Notes: generated by a model not told the origin, from the letters alone. A stretch of 64,000 nucleotides of DNA from Mangrovibacterium lignilyticum (GCF_010882175.1 NZ_WKLH01000003.1:248001-312000); one strand, 5' to 3'; counted from the first letter of the stretch, positions 16,295-25,794 are shown. Program-made: numbers and translations.

Positions 16295-17846
16295 TTAATA
16301 ATCCTTATTTTGGATGAAGATGTCACCACTAACATCAATCACATTCTGAGCGATCGGATAAATACGGCGGTAAACTTCTGATTGTGCTTTACCGGCATAA
16401 GCGTCCTCAAATGTTCCAAATCGGATCATCTGTGGACGTCGTTTCATCTCCCAGTAGTTCTCATACGATATTTCATTGTAAAGTCTAGTTTCTGTCAAGT
16501 CGCTAAGCGAAATTGCTTGACCGGAGATATTGCCACCTTCGTCGGCGGGTTGTATCCGGTTACGGCTGGTGCGAATGATGTTGATATCGGCCAAAGCGTT
16601 GGTTGTTTCCCCGCTTCTGAAATAGGCTTCTGCCCGAAGCGTGTACATATATCCCAGACGGAAAATTGGAATATCGACACGGGAAGTACCGTTGCTCCCG
16701 TTAATCGGGTCGAACTCAAATTTGAAAATACGGACACCTTGATGAACTTTATCCTGAGGGAGAATCGTTCCGGATGAAAAGTCCAGCTCGGGCGTGAATT
16801 CCAACATGTGATCGTTTTTGTCGGTTTCGAGTGCTGTCACTTTGATGTAGGTTACGCCGGCGATGGTTTCGCGAACAAATTTGTTGCTGGTATCGTAGGT
16901 TGGGCCGAATTGTTGCCCCACCTGGAAACCACGGTTAAAGTGGAACCACGGCAAACCATCTGTTCCAGGAACGGCGTCGAGGGTACTCGGCAATGTCCTG
17001 TGCTTGGTTGTTGTAAAACCAGGTTCCGTCGGCATATTGATACTTTTGTTCGAAGCGGGGATCGTCGGTGTTTTCACTCCAGGTGGCATAATATTCAGGG
17101 GTCGTACAAGTCGCATTTGTTCCCCGCATTCCTGATTCCGATTCATGTTGCGCACGTTCCATTGGCATGTAAACAAAATCGTTTTGACCGGTCACCGAGC
17201 CGTCGTTAACATTTTGCGGTGCAACAAAAATCAATTCAGGGCCATCGTTGTTGTCAATCCCAAAGTTATCAAAGAACTGTGGTGCCAGCTCAAATTTCGG
17301 AGAGCTTATCAGCATCGATGTATATTCAATAACCATATCCATATCGGTTTTGCTGCTATTGTTTACCGATGCTTCTGTAAAATTGAAGTCTGAAGAATCG
17401 TTGTAACGATTCAGGAAGACTGCACGGTTCATGTACATCTCGGACAGGATGGCATAGGCGGCTTCCTTGGTAAAGCGTCCATTGTAGGTTGAGTTCTCAC
17501 TCAGAGCTGCTAAATCGGGGATGATCGCTTCCACACCGGTAATCAGCGTGTCTATATAATTACTTTGAATGGCGATTTCCAGTTTTTGGCGTTTGTCCCA
17601 TAAATCGATGAAAATGGTTTGGATGATAGATTGGGACAGTTCCCGGTCTGAGGTTAGTTTGAAGGCGTAGGCATACAATTTTTCCCAGCTCGAATCCACC
17701 AGTTGATTTAACGCCTTGCTGTTGTTTTGCCGGATCAAGTTAATTAGTTCAAGTTTCTTTTCTGGGCTCAAAACTGCAAGTAGTGAATTGACATTACTGA
17801 GTTGTAGATGTAGAAATCGCCTGTTCCAAAGTCCCTGCAAAAGCAT
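16295..17846 (-). pseudogene. ECF sigma factor / SusD fusion remnant with a frameshift
   Basis: Reading leftward from 17846, the first part is the front of an ECF sigma factor: the region-2 pattern LYAYAFKLTSDRELSQSIIQ, then IFIDLWDKRQKLEI. Near 17550 it changes, in frame, into the middle of a SusD/RagB protein (IIPDLAALSENSTYNGRFTKEAAYAILSE-like). SusD homology continues to about 16985, where it shifts by one base (after NNQAQDIAEYP) into the frame that ends at 16295 (GYMYTLRAEAYFRSG, ENYWEMKRRP). The sigma regions 3-4 and DNA-binding part, the SusD signal and N-terminal half, and any FecR and SusC genes between them are missing. The intact locus at 31518-38480 shows the ancestral order, so this is a deletion scar of roughly that size. 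The product cannot be functional. Confidence 0.85.
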
Positions 17847-18129
17847 TAAATAGCGACGAAGTTTTGATTACAATTCTTTTGCATCCTGGCGTAATTCAAG
17901 AGTTGATAAACCGATCAAGCTGATTTTTTGTCGGCTTTTTTATAATCAGTACAAATTATAGCTAAAAGGATAATAATTAAGTAAAGTTTTGTATTTTTTG
18001 GAACCGGAAATGAGGATTTGTGGAATGGACGGTGTAAAATATGTTTCGACTGATTCCGGAATGTGTGCAATTCGTGAATTTGAATTATGTTTTGAGAGAT
18101 CGGAAAAGGAGATAAAAAATAACCCGAGA

Positions 18130-19983
18130 ATGACTGGCTTAAAACTAACTTTGTTTGTGCTTTGTGTACTGATGTTAAATCGTTTCGATGCTAAAGGCTC
18201 TGACGCTGAGTTGATAAGTCAACACGATGTTGTGGAGGTGTTTGGTAGCAAGTTGATAAAAACATCTACATATCGGATTCAAATTAATAACCGGGCCGGT
18301 GAAAAATACGGCAGGATTCGGATTGAACATTCCGATATTAGTAAGATTAGTAAGCTTGAAGCACATCTGGAAACGATTTCCGGACAGGTAATCCGAAAAC
18401 TGAGCAATGCGGAAATCAAAGAACACAGTGCGATTTCAGATATTTCTTTTTATGATGACAACCGTGTTACGGAATTTACGCTAAAGCATAATCGTTATCC
18501 TTATATTGTTGAGTATTCCTACGAACGGAAAGTAACTGAATTTCTTTTTCTGGATTATTGGATTCCGGTTCTCGATATGCAGATTCCAACGCATGAAGCG
18601 ACACTGACTGTCAATATACCGATTGATTATAAGCTGAAATATAGTGCTCATGATATAGAGGAGCCGGAAATAGAGTCTTCAGGAAAAACGACGCAATACA
18701 TCTGGAAAGCGACTTATAATGTCTTGGCTGAGGCGGAGAATTTTGCCCCTGATCTTTCACAAATTGTACCTTGTCTGAAAGTCGTTCCGAAAGAATTCAA
18801 TTTTCAAAAAAGAGGATCTTTTGAGAGTTGGGTGGAATACGGAGATTGGCAAGTCGATATACTAAAGCAATTGAATGAGTTGCCGGAGTGGGAGAAACAG
18901 CATATTCATCGCTTAACGGATGGAATCACCGACGAGCGTCAAAAGGTGAAAGTTCTTTATCATGATATGCAGGATGCCACACGGTACGTTAATATTTCAA
19001 TTGAAACAGGAGGAATGAAACCTCATCCCGCGAGCTATGTAGCCGAAAATAAATATGGCGACTGCAAGGCGCTGAGCAATTATTTCAAGTCGGTTTTGGA
19101 CGTGATTGGTATCAAATCCTATTATGTGAAAATTTACGCAGGCAATCCTTGCCGTCCGATTGATCAGTCTTTCCCTTCGCAACAATTCAATCATGTTATT
19201 TTGATGGTTCCTTTGGAAAAAGATACGCTTTGGTTGGATTGTACGAGCGATGGTCCGTTCAATTATCTGGGAACTTTTACCCAGAACCGTTATGCATTTG
19301 TGGTTGAGCAGGGGAATAGTCACTTTGAAAAAACTCCCGCGATGCAACTTGCCGATGTTGCTGAAAGCCGGACTATTTGTGTGGGGTTTCCGGAGAAGGG
19401 TAGTTCCGCTGTCAGTTTTTCAGGAAATTATAAAGGAGATTTGTTCGAAAAGTTCAGGCAGTTGGACAGTTCATACAGCCAGGCAGATCAAGATCGTATT
19501 TTCCGAAATTATTTATTGGAAGATGGTTTTGAGTTGCAGGATTATTCCATACGCAATTTGGGCAGGGATACCTGCCGGATCGAGGTGGAATATGAAACCG
19601 TTAACCATCATTTATATAAAACCTACGGGAACGAAATTCTGGTCAGTAATATCCCAATCAATGTTCCCGACTTTGAGAAACCGGAAGAACGACAATTTCC
19701 TGTTCAGATTGATGATCCGGTTTGTAGATACGACACCGTGACTTATGCTATAGGGGAAGGCTATCAAGTAGATGCATTGCCTGAAGTGAAGGTGCTTGAG
19801 ACAACATTTGGTACTTACACAATTCAGTTTGATAAGTCAGGTAATCAGGTTGTTGTTTGTAAACAACTGACAATCTACCCGGGGACTCATTCACTGGAGG
19901 CATACCCTGCATTTTATTCCTTTATAAAGGAGGTGAAGACAGTTGAAAACTCCCCGTTGCTCATATTGACTAAAAAAGCCTAA
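18130..19983 (+). CDS. DUF3857/transglutaminase-like secreted protein
   Basis: A 617-residue protein with a signal peptide (MTGLKLTLFVLCVLMLNRFDAKG), an N-terminal DUF3857 beta domain (to about residue 240) and a transglutaminase-like domain. The papain-like triad is visible: Cys312 in YGDCKAL, His355 in FNHVIL and Asp370 in LWLDCTSDG. A DUF3858-like C-terminal beta domain follows. Families of this layout are envelope proteins of Bacteroidota with unknown substrates, suspected to act as proteases or peptide-crosslink enzymes. The ATG at 18130 is chosen because it starts at the signal peptide; earlier in-frame starts would put about 47 polar residues ahead. The paralogue follows after 4 bp, so the two form an operon. 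Confidence 0.85.
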   Translation: MTGLKLTLFVLCVLMLNRFDAKGSDAELISQHDVVEVFGSKLIKTSTYRIQINNRAGEKYGRIRIEHSDISKISKLEAHLETISGQVIRKLSNAEIKEHSAISDISFYDDNRVTEFTLKHNRYPYIVEYSYERKVTEFLFLDYWIPVLDMQIPTHEATLTVNIPIDYKLKYSAHDIEEPEIESSGKTTQYIWKATYNVLAEAENFAPDLSQIVPCLKVVPKEFNFQKRGSFESWVEYGDWQVDILKQLNELPEWEKQHIHRLTDGITDERQKVKVLYHDMQDATRYVNISIETGGMKPHPASYVAENKYGDCKALSNYFKSVLDVIGIKSYYVKIYAGNPCRPIDQSFPSQQFNHVILMVPLEKDTLWLDCTSDGPFNYLGTFTQNRYAFVVEQGNSHFEKTPAMQLADVAESRTICVGFPEKGSSAVSFSGNYKGDLFEKFRQLDSSYSQADQDRIFRNYLLEDGFELQDYSIRNLGRDTCRIEVEYETVNHHLYKTYGNEILVSNIPINVPDFEKPEERQFPVQIDDPVCRYDTVTYAIGEGYQVDALPEVKVLETTFGTYTIQFDKSGNQVVVCKQLTIYPGTHSLEAYPAFYSFIKEVKTVENSPLLILTKKA

Positions 19984-19987
19984 GCGA

Positions 19988-22009
19988 ATGAAAAATTTTA
20001 TCTTTTTACTGCTCCTAATTTTCAGTGCCGGGTACGCCGCTTTTGCTCAAACGTATTCCCGTGAATTTGGTATTGTTGGTAAAGACGACCTCGAGATGAA
20101 TGTTTATTCTGAGGATAAAGATGCTGAAGCTGTGGTCATGTTTGATTTCGGTAAATCGTACTTTCAGGAGTCAGATCACCGTTTTAACGTCATCTTTGAA
20201 CGGTCAACAAGAGTAAAAGTACTGAATGAAGCTGGTGTGAAATGGGCCGAATTCGAAATTCCATTTTACCAGTATGAGGGGATCTACGAGCGTATTTACG
20301 ATTTGGAAGCATACACTTATAATCTTGAAAACGGGGTGTTGACGCGGACGGCTTTGGATCTTTCGAACACTTATAACGAGGCAATAAACGACTATTGGAC
20401 AGTAAAGAAATTCGCGATGCCCAATGTAAAGCCGGGCTCCATTGTTGAATATCGCTACAAGCTTGAATCGCAATACAAATTCAATCTGAGAGACTGGGAG
20501 TTTCAGTGGAAAATTCCAGTCATCTACAGTGAGTACATTGCCAGAATGATTCCTTTCTACACGTACACTTATTTATTACAGGGAGCGAGTCGGTTTGATA
20601 TTTTCGATTCATACGAAGATTATAAGAACAAGCACAATCTTCCGTGGGCATCTGCTTTTGGCACGGCTACCTATAGCGATCTTGTCTACAAATTTGGAAT
20701 GGAGAATGTCCCGGCGTTTAATGATGAGGAGTTTATTACTTCGGTTGATGATTACATTATCAAACTCGATTTTCAACTGTCACAAGTAAATCTGGCAACC
20801 GGAGGACAACAAAAGATCATGACCACATGGGAGGAATTGGTCAAGGAGTTGGGTAAACACACGGATTTTGGGAAGTATATTGATAAAAGTGAAAAGGTGG
20901 CCGCTAAAATACTTCCTGTGAAGGAATTGGCGCAAAAGAATGAGAGCGTCCGAATGGATGCTGTGATAGATTATGTGAAGTTGAATTTTGGTTGGAACAG
21001 GCATTTTGATAAATATGCATCAAAGTCTCCATCGAAAGTGGTAGATGAGAAATTGGGGAATTGTGCGGATTTGAACCTATTGACTGTCGGCTTTCTTCGG
21101 GCGGTAGGGATTGAGGCTTACCCGGTAATTACGAGTACGCGCAATCACGGAAAAATTAAGACAGACTACCCGTTCAGCAGTTTTTTCAACTATGTTTTGA
21201 TTTTGGTGCGGGTTGACGGGAAAATATTTTTAACGGATGCAACAGATCCTTTGTGCCTCAATAGCCGAATTCCGGTTCGCTGCATAAATGATAGAGGTTT
21301 GGTGATTGATAGTGAAAAAATTCGTTGGATAGGGCTTGAAAATAATGTTCCTTCGATGACCAGCAATGAATATACACTGTCAGCGGGCGACGATTTTAAC
21401 CTGGTGGCTCACCTCAAACAATCATCAACAGAGTACGATGCCTTGCAAAACCGAAAAGCATTTGGCGAAGATAATGACGAAATAGAAAAGGCATTCGGTT
21501 TGGAGTCGTTTGAGTTTGACCCATCGAGTATAAAAATTGAAAACTTAACGAATAAGAAAAAGCCATTCATTGTGGAGTGTAAGCAATTGGGCAAGATGGA
21601 GGTCATCAACGGTAAAATCTATCTTAATCCGTTTCTTGGCCAAACGATTTCAGACAATCCGCTGAAACAGAAATCCCGTAGCTACCCGATTGATATGATT
21701 TTCCCGAAATTGAAATTGTATAAAACGACTTTTAACCTGCCGGAGGGCTATGAGCCGGAATATCTTCCTGAAGAGAAAAATATAAACAATGAATTATTCA
21801 GCCTGAGTTATCAGGTTTTGCGGCAGGAAAATCAGTTAACGATCAATTTTAGTTACGGGTTTAAAAAGCCGGTCTACGAAGCGAAGGACTATTCTCGGTT
21901 GAAAATGTATTTTAATGAGATCGTGAAAAAAGGCAAGGATAAGATTGTGCTTGTTCCAGGAGGTGCCAAGGCTTCCGCTTCTACCACTGAGACCAAAGAT
22001 GTTCAATAG
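19988..22009 (+). CDS. DUF3857/transglutaminase-like paralogue with altered triad
   Basis: A 673-residue secreted protein (signal MKNFIFLLLLIFSAGYAAFAQ) with the same DUF3857 plus transglutaminase layout as its upstream partner. The triad is only partly conserved: Cys359 (GNCADLN) and Asp417 (LTDATDP) are kept, but the His position reads FNY (Tyr402). The GNCADLN/FNY form is, from memory, widespread in Bacteroidota, so this is probably a stable subfamily with altered or no catalysis rather than a fresh mutation. The mature protein is otherwise complete and ends in a beta domain. It starts 4 bp after the upstream gene, which suggests that the two proteins work together. Confidence 0.85.
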   Translation: MKNFIFLLLLIFSAGYAAFAQTYSREFGIVGKDDLEMNVYSEDKDAEAVVMFDFGKSYFQESDHRFNVIFERSTRVKVLNEAGVKWAEFEIPFYQYEGIYERIYDLEAYTYNLENGVLTRTALDLSNTYNEAINDYWTVKKFAMPNVKPGSIVEYRYKLESQYKFNLRDWEFQWKIPVIYSEYIARMIPFYTYTYLLQGASRFDIFDSYEDYKNKHNLPWASAFGTATYSDLVYKFGMENVPAFNDEEFITSVDDYIIKLDFQLSQVNLATGGQQKIMTTWEELVKELGKHTDFGKYIDKSEKVAAKILPVKELAQKNESVRMDAVIDYVKLNFGWNRHFDKYASKSPSKVVDEKLGNCADLNLLTVGFLRAVGIEAYPVITSTRNHGKIKTDYPFSSFFNYVLILVRVDGKIFLTDATDPLCLNSRIPVRCINDRGLVIDSEKIRWIGLENNVPSMTSNEYTLSAGDDFNLVAHLKQSSTEYDALQNRKAFGEDNDEIEKAFGLESFEFDPSSIKIENLTNKKKPFIVECKQLGKMEVINGKIYLNPFLGQTISDNPLKQKSRSYPIDMIFPKLKLYKTTFNLPEGYEPEYLPEEKNINNELFSLSYQVLRQENQLTINFSYGFKKPVYEAKDYSRLKMYFNEIVKKGKDKIVLVPGGAKASASTTETKDVQ

Positions 22010-22171
22010 TCAAATCATGGCAATGTGTTCATTGAAGGCATTCTACGAACAGATTGGTGGGCGGTTGATTGCTGCAAATATTATAATTGGCAATTCCATA
22101 TTTATCCATATCTTGCTTAGAGTGATTCAATGTAAAGCGAAAACTAACGAACTGCAAAACAGAACTTAGGC

Positions 22172-22543
22172 ATGAATAAATTTAAATACCATTGGGATAG
22201 TTCACGCAAAACAGTATTTAAGTTATACGCGGGTAATATTACGCTGGAAGATATTAGGTCTTCGTGGGAGTATGCTATTGCAAACAATTTAATACCAAAA
22301 GAAACGGTGGGGTTTGTTTTGGATTACCGGGAAGCCTCATTACAGGTGAAGGTAGATAGTTATGAAGCTATCGCTGATTTTTATTGGGAACATGTTGAAG
22401 TCTTTGGAGGAACTAAAATTGCGATCATTTCTACGAATCCAAGGGATATCGTAATTCCGATGTTAGTTGAAACGAGAGATAATGGCTATATGTCAAAACC
22501 TTTCAGTACGGTTGAAGCAGCATTGGAATGGATTCTGTCTTGA
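22172..22543 (+). CDS. SpoIIAA/STAS-like small protein
   Basis: A 123-residue soluble protein without a signal. The alternation of strands and helices, the early FKLYAGNITLEDI, the central GFVLDYREA, the KIAIIST strand and the closing STVEAALEWIL helix resemble the SpoIIAA-like (STAS/SEC14) proteins frequent in Bacteroidota. That family is a small fold seen in partner switching and lipid binding; no role is known for this branch. It sits 162 bp after the DUF3857 pair, with no conserved neighbours that suggest a function. Confidence 0.65.
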   Translation: MNKFKYHWDSSRKTVFKLYAGNITLEDIRSSWEYAIANNLIPKETVGFVLDYREASLQVKVDSYEAIADFYWEHVEVFGGTKIAIISTNPRDIVIPMLVETRDNGYMSKPFSTVEAALEWILS

Positions 22544-22630
22544 TGTCTACAAATTTCATCGTTATTTTCCGGGGAGATTCGATGAACTCCCGGTTCTAAT
22601 GCATTATTTCACAGAAAAATTTTCATTCAA

Positions 22631-23089
22631 ATGATTAGCATTGACCGAACAGATAGTTCCAGTCCGGCATTTCGGCAATTGATTCCAGAGCTCGATCGGG
22701 AATTGCGGGGAAACTACGAATTCGACCAGGATATCTATAACCAGTACAATATTGTTGATAATATTGCGAACGTCGTTGTTGCGTTTGATGGTCAAAAGCC
22801 TGTCGGTTGCGGGTGTTTCAAATTTTTCAGTCCGACTATTGTCGAGTTAAAGCGCATGTTTGTTTTGCGCGAATTCAGGGGGAAAGGTATTTCTAAAATG
22901 GTTTTGGCAGAGCTCGAAAAATGGGCGGCCGAATTAGGCTACTCAGCAGCAGTTCTTGAAACCGGAGAATTGCAAAGAGAGGCAATTGGGCTGTACCAAA
23001 AAAGCGGTTACATTTCAATTCCGAACTATGGTCCCTATGTTGGTCTTCCGCACAGTCATTGTTTCAAAAAAGAATTTTCTTCGATATAG
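22631..23089 (+). CDS. GNAT-family N-acetyltransferase
   Basis: A 152-residue GNAT acetyltransferase. Motif A, the acetyl-CoA pyrophosphate loop, reads LKRMFVLREFRGKGIS (about residues 74-89). Motif B is YSAAVLETGELQREAIGLYQKSGY, and the C-terminus (YGPYVGLPHSHCFKKEF) matches small Bacteroidota GNATs. Acetyl-CoA is the donor; the acceptor, amino acid, amine or protein, is not predictable. It has its own spacing on both sides and shows no operon. Confidence 0.88.
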   Translation: MISIDRTDSSSPAFRQLIPELDRELRGNYEFDQDIYNQYNIVDNIANVVVAFDGQKPVGCGCFKFFSPTIVELKRMFVLREFRGKGISKMVLAELEKWAAELGYSAAVLETGELQREAIGLYQKSGYISIPNYGPYVGLPHSHCFKKEFSSI

Positions 23090-23332
23090 TTCTTCGTTAT
23101 TTCGGGTGAGAAAGCTGTAGTCGGCATGCATCTTAAAACAATTATGATCTGCTTCTTATAATGGTTTAGTTATTTAAAAATGAACTAACTGTTCGGATCC
23201 TGACTTTTTTTTGCTAGTCGAATGTTGCATCGAGAGATGCTCAAAAGCAGTATTTTATAGAGCATAAGTAATTCAACTTATGTTTGAATTATTATAAATT
23301 GAAGGCAATTACTGAATTTAATCCGAAGAACT

Positions 23333-23593
23333 ATGAAACCAAAACATCCTGATCGGGAAATTTTGCCCGTAGAAGTCTTTGCTGGTACAAATCTTCAAGC
23401 TTCCATGTTGAAAAGTATGCTAGATGATGCCCAGATTTACTCCTTTCTTAAAGATGATATTATGGGGACTTTGAACCCTTGGTGGACTGACCCGGGGGGT
23501 GTCGGTGCGGTAAAGGTTATTGTTGCTAACAGAGATTTAGACGAGGCGCGTGATATTGTGGAGAAATTCAGAAAGAATTTGCAGGAGAATTAG
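23333..23593 (+). CDS. DUF2007 putative signal-transducing protein
   Basis: An 86-residue protein of the DUF2007 family. The EVFAGTNLQASMLKSMLDDAQI opening and the VKVIVANRDLDEARDIVEKF ending are characteristic; a ferredoxin-like, PII-related fold has been proposed for the family. The function is unknown. It is followed by a perfect 9-bp hairpin at 23631 that separates it from the sirtuin gene. Confidence 0.85.
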   Translation: MKPKHPDREILPVEVFAGTNLQASMLKSMLDDAQIYSFLKDDIMGTLNPWWTDPGGVGAVKVIVANRDLDEARDIVEKFRKNLQEN

Positions 23594-23630
23594 ATTTTTA
23601 AAGATAAATTTTTTTTGAAAAAGATAAGAA

Positions 23631-23656
23631 CAAGGCCGGATTTCCGGCCTTGTCTG
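23631..23656 (+). terminator. Hairpin terminator between DUF2007 and sirtuin genes
   Basis: CAAGGCCGG (23631-23639) and CCGGCCTTG (23644-23652) form a perfect stem with a 4-nt loop and a weak T-containing tail (TCTGTTT). It also argues for the downstream sirtuin start at 23681, because the longer in-frame start at 23615 would translate through it. Confidence 0.7.
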
Positions 23657-23680
23657 TTTAACTTTGGTCAAAAAGGAAGC

Positions 23681-24364
23681 ATGAAAAAGATCGTTGTTTT
23701 GTCAGGTGCCGGTATGAGCCAGGAGAGTGGCTTGCGAACTTTCCGCGATATGGGCGGATTGTGGGAAGAGTACGATGTAATGGATGTGGCCACCCCCGAA
23801 GCCTGGCAAAGAAATCCGGAATTGGTGAATCGTTTTTACAACGATCGAAGACGGCAGTTAGTAGATTGTGAACCCAATCAGGGACATCGCTTACTGGCTG
23901 ATCTGGAGAATGATTTCGATGTTCATATAATTACGCAGAATGTGGACGACCTGCACGAACGAGCTGGAAGTTCGAAGGTTCTGCATTTACATGGCGAATT
24001 GAAAAAAGTCCGGAGCTCTGTTGATCCGGAGTTAATTTTTGATTTGGATGGCTGGGAATTGAAGCTGGGTGATACCTGTCCGAAAGGTAGTCAGTTGAGA
24101 CCGCACATCGTATGGTTTGGTGAAGCAGTTCCTGCCATGGATGAGGCGGCTGAGATTGCTTCGACAGCTGATATTTTTGTCGTGATCGGTACTTCCCTTA
24201 ATGTTTATCCGGCAGCCGGTCTGGTGCATTATACGGCTTCCAATTGTCCGGTTTTTGTCATTGATCCCGAGCGTCCGCCGCTTTCGATGCGAGGGGTAAC
24301 GTTTATTGAAGAGAAAGCAGGCGCCGGAATGCTTCGACTGAAAGAGTTGCTTGGCAGTCTATAA
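23681..24364 (+). CDS. cobB: NAD-dependent protein deacylase (class III sirtuin)
   Basis: A 227-residue sirtuin. The NAD-binding motifs are GAGMSQESGLRTFRD near the N-terminus and TQNVDDLHERAG, with the catalytic His in HLHGEL; GTSLNVYPA and the C-terminal VIDPE complete the Rossmann fold. The FYNDRRRQL segment contains the Tyr-x-x-Arg pair that marks class III enzymes, which remove succinyl or malonyl groups from lysine. The four zinc-binding cysteines of most CobB proteins are not there: a single Cys remains in DTCPKG and the first CxxC position reads RSSVD. As far as I recall, loss of the zinc site is common in Bacteroidota sirtuins. The start at 23681 follows a hairpin. Confidence 0.92.
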   Translation: MKKIVVLSGAGMSQESGLRTFRDMGGLWEEYDVMDVATPEAWQRNPELVNRFYNDRRRQLVDCEPNQGHRLLADLENDFDVHIITQNVDDLHERAGSSKVLHLHGELKKVRSSVDPELIFDLDGWELKLGDTCPKGSQLRPHIVWFGEAVPAMDEAAEIASTADIFVVIGTSLNVYPAAGLVHYTASNCPVFVIDPERPPLSMRGVTFIEEKAGAGMLRLKELLGSL

Positions 24365-24545
24365 AACAGAGAATATGAAAACAAGCTAAAATTGACATTG
24401 ATTCAGAAAACCTTACCATGGCTTTTATTCTCATGAGCAATAACCTCGGGATATTCCGATTTTGTCAATGGTGCTTAGGGTATTTCTCCGTTCAATCTGT
24501 TTCGCGCGGATCAGTTATTTATGAAGAGGACGAAGAGTAGAAGGG

Positions 24546-25241
24546 TCAGGCAATCGCTAAAGTTACCACGCTAATTTTCGCGTTGCATTTGCTTTGAATG
24601 GTTGCAGCACAGGCTTCAAGTGTGGCGCCGGTTGTCACGACATCGTCAACCAATATCACATGTTTGTTTTCGAAGATTGCGGGATCTGCCAGATCGAAAA
24701 TTCCTTCGACATTTTGCCAACGTTCCCAACGTGACTTTAGGGTTTGTGTCGATGTGAAACGGCTTCGGTACAGGTTGCTACTTTCAACCGAAATATTCAG
24801 CGATTGCGACAATCCAAGTGCCAGGTGATAACTTTGGTTATAGCCCCGTTTGCGTTCTTTTTGAGGGTGAAGCGGAACAGGACAAAGGTAGTCCGCCGAG
24901 CTGACTTGTTCGTCTTTGAGCAGGCTTGTACCAAATTGTTTCCCGAAATATTCTCCCAGTTCTTTTTGTCCGCGGTACTTTAGTTCGTGCAAGATCTGCT
25001 GGTAGTTACTTCCTTTTTTGAACTCGAAAAAGGCACAAGCCCGTTCAATTTGTACACGTCCGTAAAACAGGCGTTCCATCGGGTTGTCGATAAGCTTGTA
25101 GTGGTTTGTTTTGGGCATGTGAAGCAGGCACCTGAGACAAATATACCGTTCGCTTTGAATCAGTTTTTGTTTACAGACCACGCAACTACGAGGAAAGACA
25201 AGCTCGATGAATTGTTGAACGCCTTCTTTGATTGGGAACAT
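24546..25241 (-). CDS. comF: ComF-family phosphoribosyltransferase-like protein
   Basis: A 231-residue protein with an N-terminal zinc-ribbon (CVVC then CLRC) and a C-terminal phosphoribosyltransferase domain whose PRPP loop reads VILVDDVVTTGATLE. ComF proteins take part in uptake or processing of single-stranded DNA during transformation in naturally competent bacteria; the family is also present in many bacteria not known to be competent. The start at 25241 (MFPIKEGVQQF) matches the family. An upstream in-frame ATG at 25313 would add 24 residues that are not typical. It is a single gene, divergent from ileS across a 550-bp gap. Confidence 0.88.
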   Translation of the reverse strand: MFPIKEGVQQFIELVFPRSCVVCKQKLIQSERYICLRCLLHMPKTNHYKLIDNPMERLFYGRVQIERACAFFEFKKGSNYQQILHELKYRGQKELGEYFGKQFGTSLLKDEQVSSADYLCPVPLHPQKERKRGYNQSYHLALGLSQSLNISVESSNLYRSRFTSTQTLKSRWERWQNVEGIFDLADPAIFENKHVILVDDVVTTGATLEACAATIQSKCNAKISVVTLAIA

Positions 25242-25566
25242 CGTCCTTGGTTTTGTTAACCATAAGTTACGAAAAAAATTCATAGGACAAGCGGTTTCTT
25301 GGTATCTGCGCATTAGGTCAGCTTTCTGTCGCTTGCATTTGTTTGTCCTTAAAAGTCAGCTAATATTGGACCCCGGATAATTAACAAATGGTTGATAGTC
25401 TCATAATTTAAAGATAAGACGATCCTCAGGTATTGTGTTTAAATTTATCTCGTCAACAAGTTGGTAACGTTTTTAAGTAATCACAATTGAGCATGTTTTT
25501 TTATTCATAGGAATTTATCAACCTTGTTGAACACCCAGATGAGTAGGTCTGCCTGTCTGCAGGTTT

Positions 25567-25637
25567 ATTCGTTTTTCCTTCACCCTTTCCCGTAACGAAT
25601 TATTCCCGAAAGGTTGCTTTTCCCGGCAACCTTTTTT
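25567..25637 (+). terminator. Orphan hairpin plus intrinsic terminator upstream of ileS
   Basis: ATTCGTT (25567-25573) can pair with AACGAAT (25594-25600), and AAGGTTGC (25610-25617) with GCAACCTT (25626-25633), running into T6. No plus-strand gene lies between 24364 and this point, so the terminator must end a non-coding transcript or act as a leader attenuator. The rest of the 25242-25794 gap shows no reading frame. Confidence 0.6.
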
Positions 25638-25751
25638 ATTTGTTTGGTAGATTTTTAGTCTGGGCAATACTTGTGATTTGGGTGAAGTTTTCCCCAGCGT
25701 TAAATGCATTCATCCATTCATATAATCAGGCTGCTGTACTTAAAAAATTCA

Positions 25752-25759
25752 TATATTTG
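25752..25759 (+). promoter_or_regulatory. Probable -7 box of ileS
   Basis: TATATTTG exactly matches the TAnnTTTG -7 box of Bacteroidota promoters, 36 bp before the ileS ATG. A convincing -33 TTTG box is not seen at the right distance. The box lies downstream of the orphan terminator, which favours an independent ileS transcript. Confidence 0.45.
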
Positions 25760-25794
25760 TAAACTTTTTAAAAATAGGCCAAAATAGGATTCTG

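Noticed and set aside
17989-18129. 47-residue N-terminal extension of the first DUF3857 protein
   Set aside because: It begins with TTG, is polar and lies ahead of a clear signal peptide at 18130.
21945-22169. 74-residue frame between the DUF3857 pair and the SpoIIAA-like gene
   Set aside because: It mostly overlaps the end of the DUF3857 gene in another frame and has no supporting features.
25320-25794. T-box or riboswitch upstream of ileS
   Set aside because: No T-box AGGGTGGnACCGCG-type sequence or specifier loop is visible, and T-boxes are not typical for this phylum.
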